From contig JABCZJ010000014.1 in the NCBI GenBank assembly GCA_013289715.1, forward strand, positions 79,553 through 143,552: a stretch of DNA of 64,000 nt. Reading direction: 5' to 3'. The first letter of the stretch is position 1; every line of letters begins with the position of its first letter. The position numbers and the translations under genes were made by a program. The stretch comes from Acidobacteriota bacterium. Its GTDB lineage: Bacteria > Acidobacteriota > Terriglobia > Acidiferrales > UBA7541. A model generated the notes under the pieces. The model saw nothing but the letters and a program-made list of their open reading frames with translations. It had not been told where the DNA came from and made no database searches. Below are positions 61,609-64,000 of this stretch, one piece after another.

Positions 61609-61666
61609 TGAATCGCGCCCGCAGAGCGGGAGCGATTCATCCTGAGAATCCGCTGCTGGCGGATTC
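61609..61666. repeat. Double-hairpin repeat, second copy
   Basis: TGAATCGC-(G)CCCGC-AGA-GCGGG-(A)-GCGATTCA (61609-61639), then TCCTGA, then GAATCCGC-TGCTG-GCGGATTC (61646-61666) and GAAGG. It ends about 7 nt before the ffh stop and may serve as its transcript end. Confidence 0.8.
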
Positions 61667-61672
61667 GAAGGG

Positions 61673-63022
61673 CTACGACCCGCCTTTCAACCCAGCAAAC
61701 TTCCCCAGCCCGCGCATCTTCGTCTTCGCGTAACTTCCATACTGCTTCAGCATCTTGCGCATATCCGCATACTGCTTCAGCACCTGATTCACTTCCTGGA
61801 CCGACGTCCCGCTGCCCGCCGCGATCCTCTTCCGCCTCTTCCCATCAATCAAATTCGAATTCGCCCGCTCTTTCGCCGTCATCGAATTGATAATCGCTTC
61901 CACTGACCCCAGCCGCTTCTCATCAATCTGCGTATCCTTCGGCAAATTCGCGAACGGCCCCACCTTCGGCAGCATGCCCATCAACGATTCCAGCGACCCC
62001 ATCTTGCGTATCTGCTTCAACTGGTCGCGAAAATCCTCCAGCGTAAAATCGTCCTCGCGCAGCTTGCGTTCCAGCTCGCGCGCCTGCTTCAAATCCACCG
62101 TCTTCTCGACGCGCTCGATCAGCCCCAGCACGTCGCCCATGCCCAAAATTCGCGATACCACGCGATCCGGCAGAAACGGTTCCAGCGCATCGTACTTTTC
62201 GCCCACGCCCACGAACTTCACCGGCGCGCCCGTCACCTTGCGAATTGAAAGCGCCGCCCCGCCGCGCGCGTCGCCATCCATTTTCGTCAACACGACGCCC
62301 GTAATTCCCAGCCGCTTGTGGAATTCTCCCGCCGAGCGCACCGCGTCCTGCCCGATCATCGCGTCGGCCACAAACAGCAGCTCTGCAGGATTCAATTCGC
62401 GCTTCAGCTCCGAAAGCTCTTTCATCAATTCGTCATCGATATGCAGCCGGCCCGCCGTATCCACCAGCACCACGTCGCAGGCGGACATCTTCGCTTCGCG
62501 CAACGCCCCGCGCACAATTTCCAGCGGCTTGTCCGTCCCCGTCCCCGGCCACACTGGCACGCCCGTAGCCTTCGCCACCTGTGCCAGCTGCTCGCGTGCC
62601 GCGGGACGATACACGTCGGTAGAAACCACCAGCGGCCGGTGCCCGTGCTCGGCCAGCCATTTCCCCATTTTTCCAGTGGAAGTAGTTTTGCCCGACCCCT
62701 GCAGCCCCACCACCAGCCACACTGCGGGCGGCTTCGACCCATACTGCGGCTTCGCTTCCTTCCCCAGCAATTCGCCCAACTCGTCGCGCACAATCTTCAC
62801 CACTTGCTGGTCCGGCGAAAGCTGCAAGAGTACTTCCGACCCCAAAGCCTTCGCCCGCACATGCGCAATAAACTCATCAGCAACGCCCAGGTTCACGTCG
62901 CCATCAAGCAAAGCCTCGCGTATCTCCGCCAACCCCGCGTCCAGGTGCTCCTCAGAAAGCTTCCCCTGCCCCCGAAGGTTCTTGAATGCCCGCTGTAGTT
63001 TGTCTGTAAGTGTTTCAAACAT
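61673..63022 (-). CDS. ffh: Signal recognition particle GTPase Ffh
   Basis: Targets nascent membrane proteins with 4.5S RNA. It has 449 residues. N domain: MFETLTDKLQRAFKNLRGQG. G domain: GLQGSGKTTSTGKMGKWLAE, STDVYRPAAREQLAQVAK, VLVDTAGRLHIDDELMKEL and TKMDGDARGGAALSIRKVTG. M domain from about 300: the methionine-rich SLMGMLPKVGPF and the RNA-binding helix-turn-helix RIAAGSGTSVQEVNQVLKQY. It heads the block that includes the HAD gene, rpsP and the downstream tRNA-modification genes. Confidence 0.98.
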   Translation of the reverse strand: MFETLTDKLQRAFKNLRGQGKLSEEHLDAGLAEIREALLDGDVNLGVADEFIAHVRAKALGSEVLLQLSPDQQVVKIVRDELGELLGKEAKPQYGSKPPAVWLVVGLQGSGKTTSTGKMGKWLAEHGHRPLVVSTDVYRPAAREQLAQVAKATGVPVWPGTGTDKPLEIVRGALREAKMSACDVVLVDTAGRLHIDDELMKELSELKRELNPAELLFVADAMIGQDAVRSAGEFHKRLGITGVVLTKMDGDARGGAALSIRKVTGAPVKFVGVGEKYDALEPFLPDRVVSRILGMGDVLGLIERVEKTVDLKQARELERKLREDDFTLEDFRDQLKQIRKMGSLESLMGMLPKVGPFANLPKDTQIDEKRLGSVEAIINSMTAKERANSNLIDGKRRKRIAAGSGTSVQEVNQVLKQYADMRKMLKQYGSYAKTKMRGLGKFAGLKGGS

Positions 63023-63618
63023 TCAGGTGACCCGTAGTTAATGCCCGTCAATTAGAATCTAGCTCTGCTGACATCCCATCCGGCCTTGGTAGCGCCGGCT
63101 CGTCCTGAGAATCTGCCTGCGGCAGGATCGAAGGGCGTCTCGCCGTCTCTCTTGCTTCCGCAGTCGCTTCCGAAATTGTAGCGGCCAGCTTCAGCTGGGC
63201 GCCGTTGCCTTTGACCTTGTAGCGGCCGCCTGCTATTGCGCTTTAGGCGGGCGTTTTTGACGTTGACTTGCCCCGGCATCAGCAGCGCACGGTCTCAAAT
63301 CCCGCAACCAACAAAAAAATTGTCATCCCGCAGGCGTCTTCCGCCGGAGGGATCTGCTTTTCCCCCGCCGCCAGCTCCCCGTTCGGCCCCACCGAGCCGC
63401 GGAGCCGCTGCTCTGCCGCTCGGTCTTCTCTGCGCCAGGCGTTTCGCCCGACGCAATCGGGGCGTCTCTGCGGTAAACGACTCCGTGCCGCAGCGCCCAC
63501 GACCCACTTCATCATGACGCATCGCTTCATACGCCACACACTTTTCATTGTAGGGGACGGATGCGGGGTGGTCAACGCGGCAGGATACGACGGCTGGCGC
63601 GGAAAGCCCGGATCACCG
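63023..63618. other. 596-nt repeat-rich stretch upstream of ffh
   Basis: It contains three repeat units (63091-63260) and a long GC-rich segment with no gene. The open frames on both strands here have no family character. Confidence 0.5.
63105..63260. repeat. Cluster of hairpin repeats
   Basis: A half copy of the double hairpin (CCTGAGAATCTGCC-TGC-GGCAGGATCGAAGG, 63105-63135), then two GTAGCGGC units: GTAGCGGCCAGC-TTC-AGCTGGGCG (63178-63201) and GTAGCGGCCGCC...GGCGGGCGTTTTTG (63219-63258). Confidence 0.7.
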
Positions 63619-63966
63619 CTACTCTTCGTCGAAATAGTCGGAGACAATTTTCTTGATCTCGTAAGTTGTCATGGGATCCACTCCGATATTGGAATCGATC
63701 ACGTACTCAGATAGCTGCCGTCCGTCGATAAGTACGGCCTTGGGTTCTATATTCTTGACATACTCGGTTGCGTCTGTTGAGTACACACCCGTGGTGATGA
63801 AAACGCCCTTCTTTGCCCGCTTTCCATGCAGGGCTCCGACAAACTTCCGGATCTCAGGCCTACCGACCGCGCGGCCAGCAATTCCGCATCCGAGAAATTG
63901 GTTAGAGCCTAAATAGAGCTTGCCCTTAGAATTACCCTTCCTGCGGTTAGCGAGGCAGATTCGCAT
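63619..63966 (-). pseudogene. Degenerate Mrr-type restriction endonuclease fragment
   Basis: The C-terminal 80 residues match Mrr_cat endonucleases: VGRPEIRKFVGALHGKRAKK, GVFITTGVYSTDATEYVKNI, AVLIDGRQLSEYVIDSNIGV and MTTYEIKKIVSDYFDEE. The upstream part does not: where the family has a D...QAKRW catalytic core, this frame reads LYLGSNQFLGCGIAGRA, so the QxK lysine is missing, and the N-terminal catalytic half and winged helix are absent. It is either a truncated gene or one whose 5' part has been scrambled; the window ends 34 nt further on. Confidence 0.7.
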
Positions 63967-64000
63967 TGCTTTTTTTCGACTTGACAGCAGACTATTCTTG

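Noticed and set aside
1..64000. tRNA, rRNA or CRISPR loci
   Set aside because: I found no tRNA T-loop pattern in a cloverleaf context, no rRNA sequence and no regularly spaced direct repeats with spacers.

Overview
The window looks like a chromosomal segment of a member of the Acidobacteriota. It is G+C rich by eye. It carries a remnant of a PadR regulator plus ADOP-type permease (a pairing typical of that phylum), a DUF2339/DUF3999 pair, kinase/TonB and kinase/propeller proteins, many secreted proteins of unknown function, and many dispersed palindromic repeats. I could not run a search, so this placement is inference.

Layout. 0-7.5 kb: translation genes on the minus strand (thrS, infC, rpmI, rplT), interrupted by a plus-strand TlpA thioredoxin and a minus-strand ArsR/SRPBCC/DoxX operon plus a PsiE-like protein; then a DUF3303 gene and a VapBC module. 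7.8-17 kb: a pseudokinase-TonB fusion, an SDR oxidoreductase, a membrane-anchored cytochrome c, an NTF2-like secreted protein, an OprB-like porin, a large TIG/propeller lipoprotein and a START-like secreted protein. 17.4-24.4 kb: PEP carboxylase, the decayed PadR-ADOP locus, two small secreted CarboxypepD_reg-like paralogues, a SIS-domain sugar isomerase, an 87-residue protein and a frameshifted PilZ gene. 24.7-25.9 kb: a cysteine-rich leader ORF with antiterminator and terminator elements in front of a rhodanese. 26-34 kb: secreted proteins, two MacB/FtsX-type permeases, a three-gene ABC operon and a tyrosine phosphatase. 34.5-45.7 kb: class II ribonucleotide reductase, DUF3999/DUF2339, an ECF sigma factor with its DUF4349 anti-sigma factor, a TonB-domain protein and glmM. 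45.8-52.4 kb: an AI-2E transporter, thiE, an M23 peptidase and a 1044-residue TPR protein. 52.8-63 kb: rnhB, rplS, trmD, rimM, khpA, rpsP and ffh on the minus strand, interrupted by a PAS/dienelactone-hydrolase chimera, a second VapBC, a Ser/Thr kinase and a HAD phosphatase. The right edge holds a degenerate Mrr-like fragment.

The most notable item is the segment 24713-24902. A 28-codon ORF has nine Cys codons among codons 4-16. It is followed by a segment perfectly complementary (9 bp) to the inner 5' arm and loop of an intrinsic terminator, and then by a CysA-type sulfurtransferase gene. This is the architecture of ribosome-mediated, cysteine-responsive attenuation. Other items: an infC gene that very probably starts with AUC; a PilZ gene split by a prfB-like UUU UGA +1 site; a pseudokinase lacking the HRD and DFG aspartates; a PAS-hydrolase deletion fusion; and palindromic repeats lying inside trmD and another reading frame.
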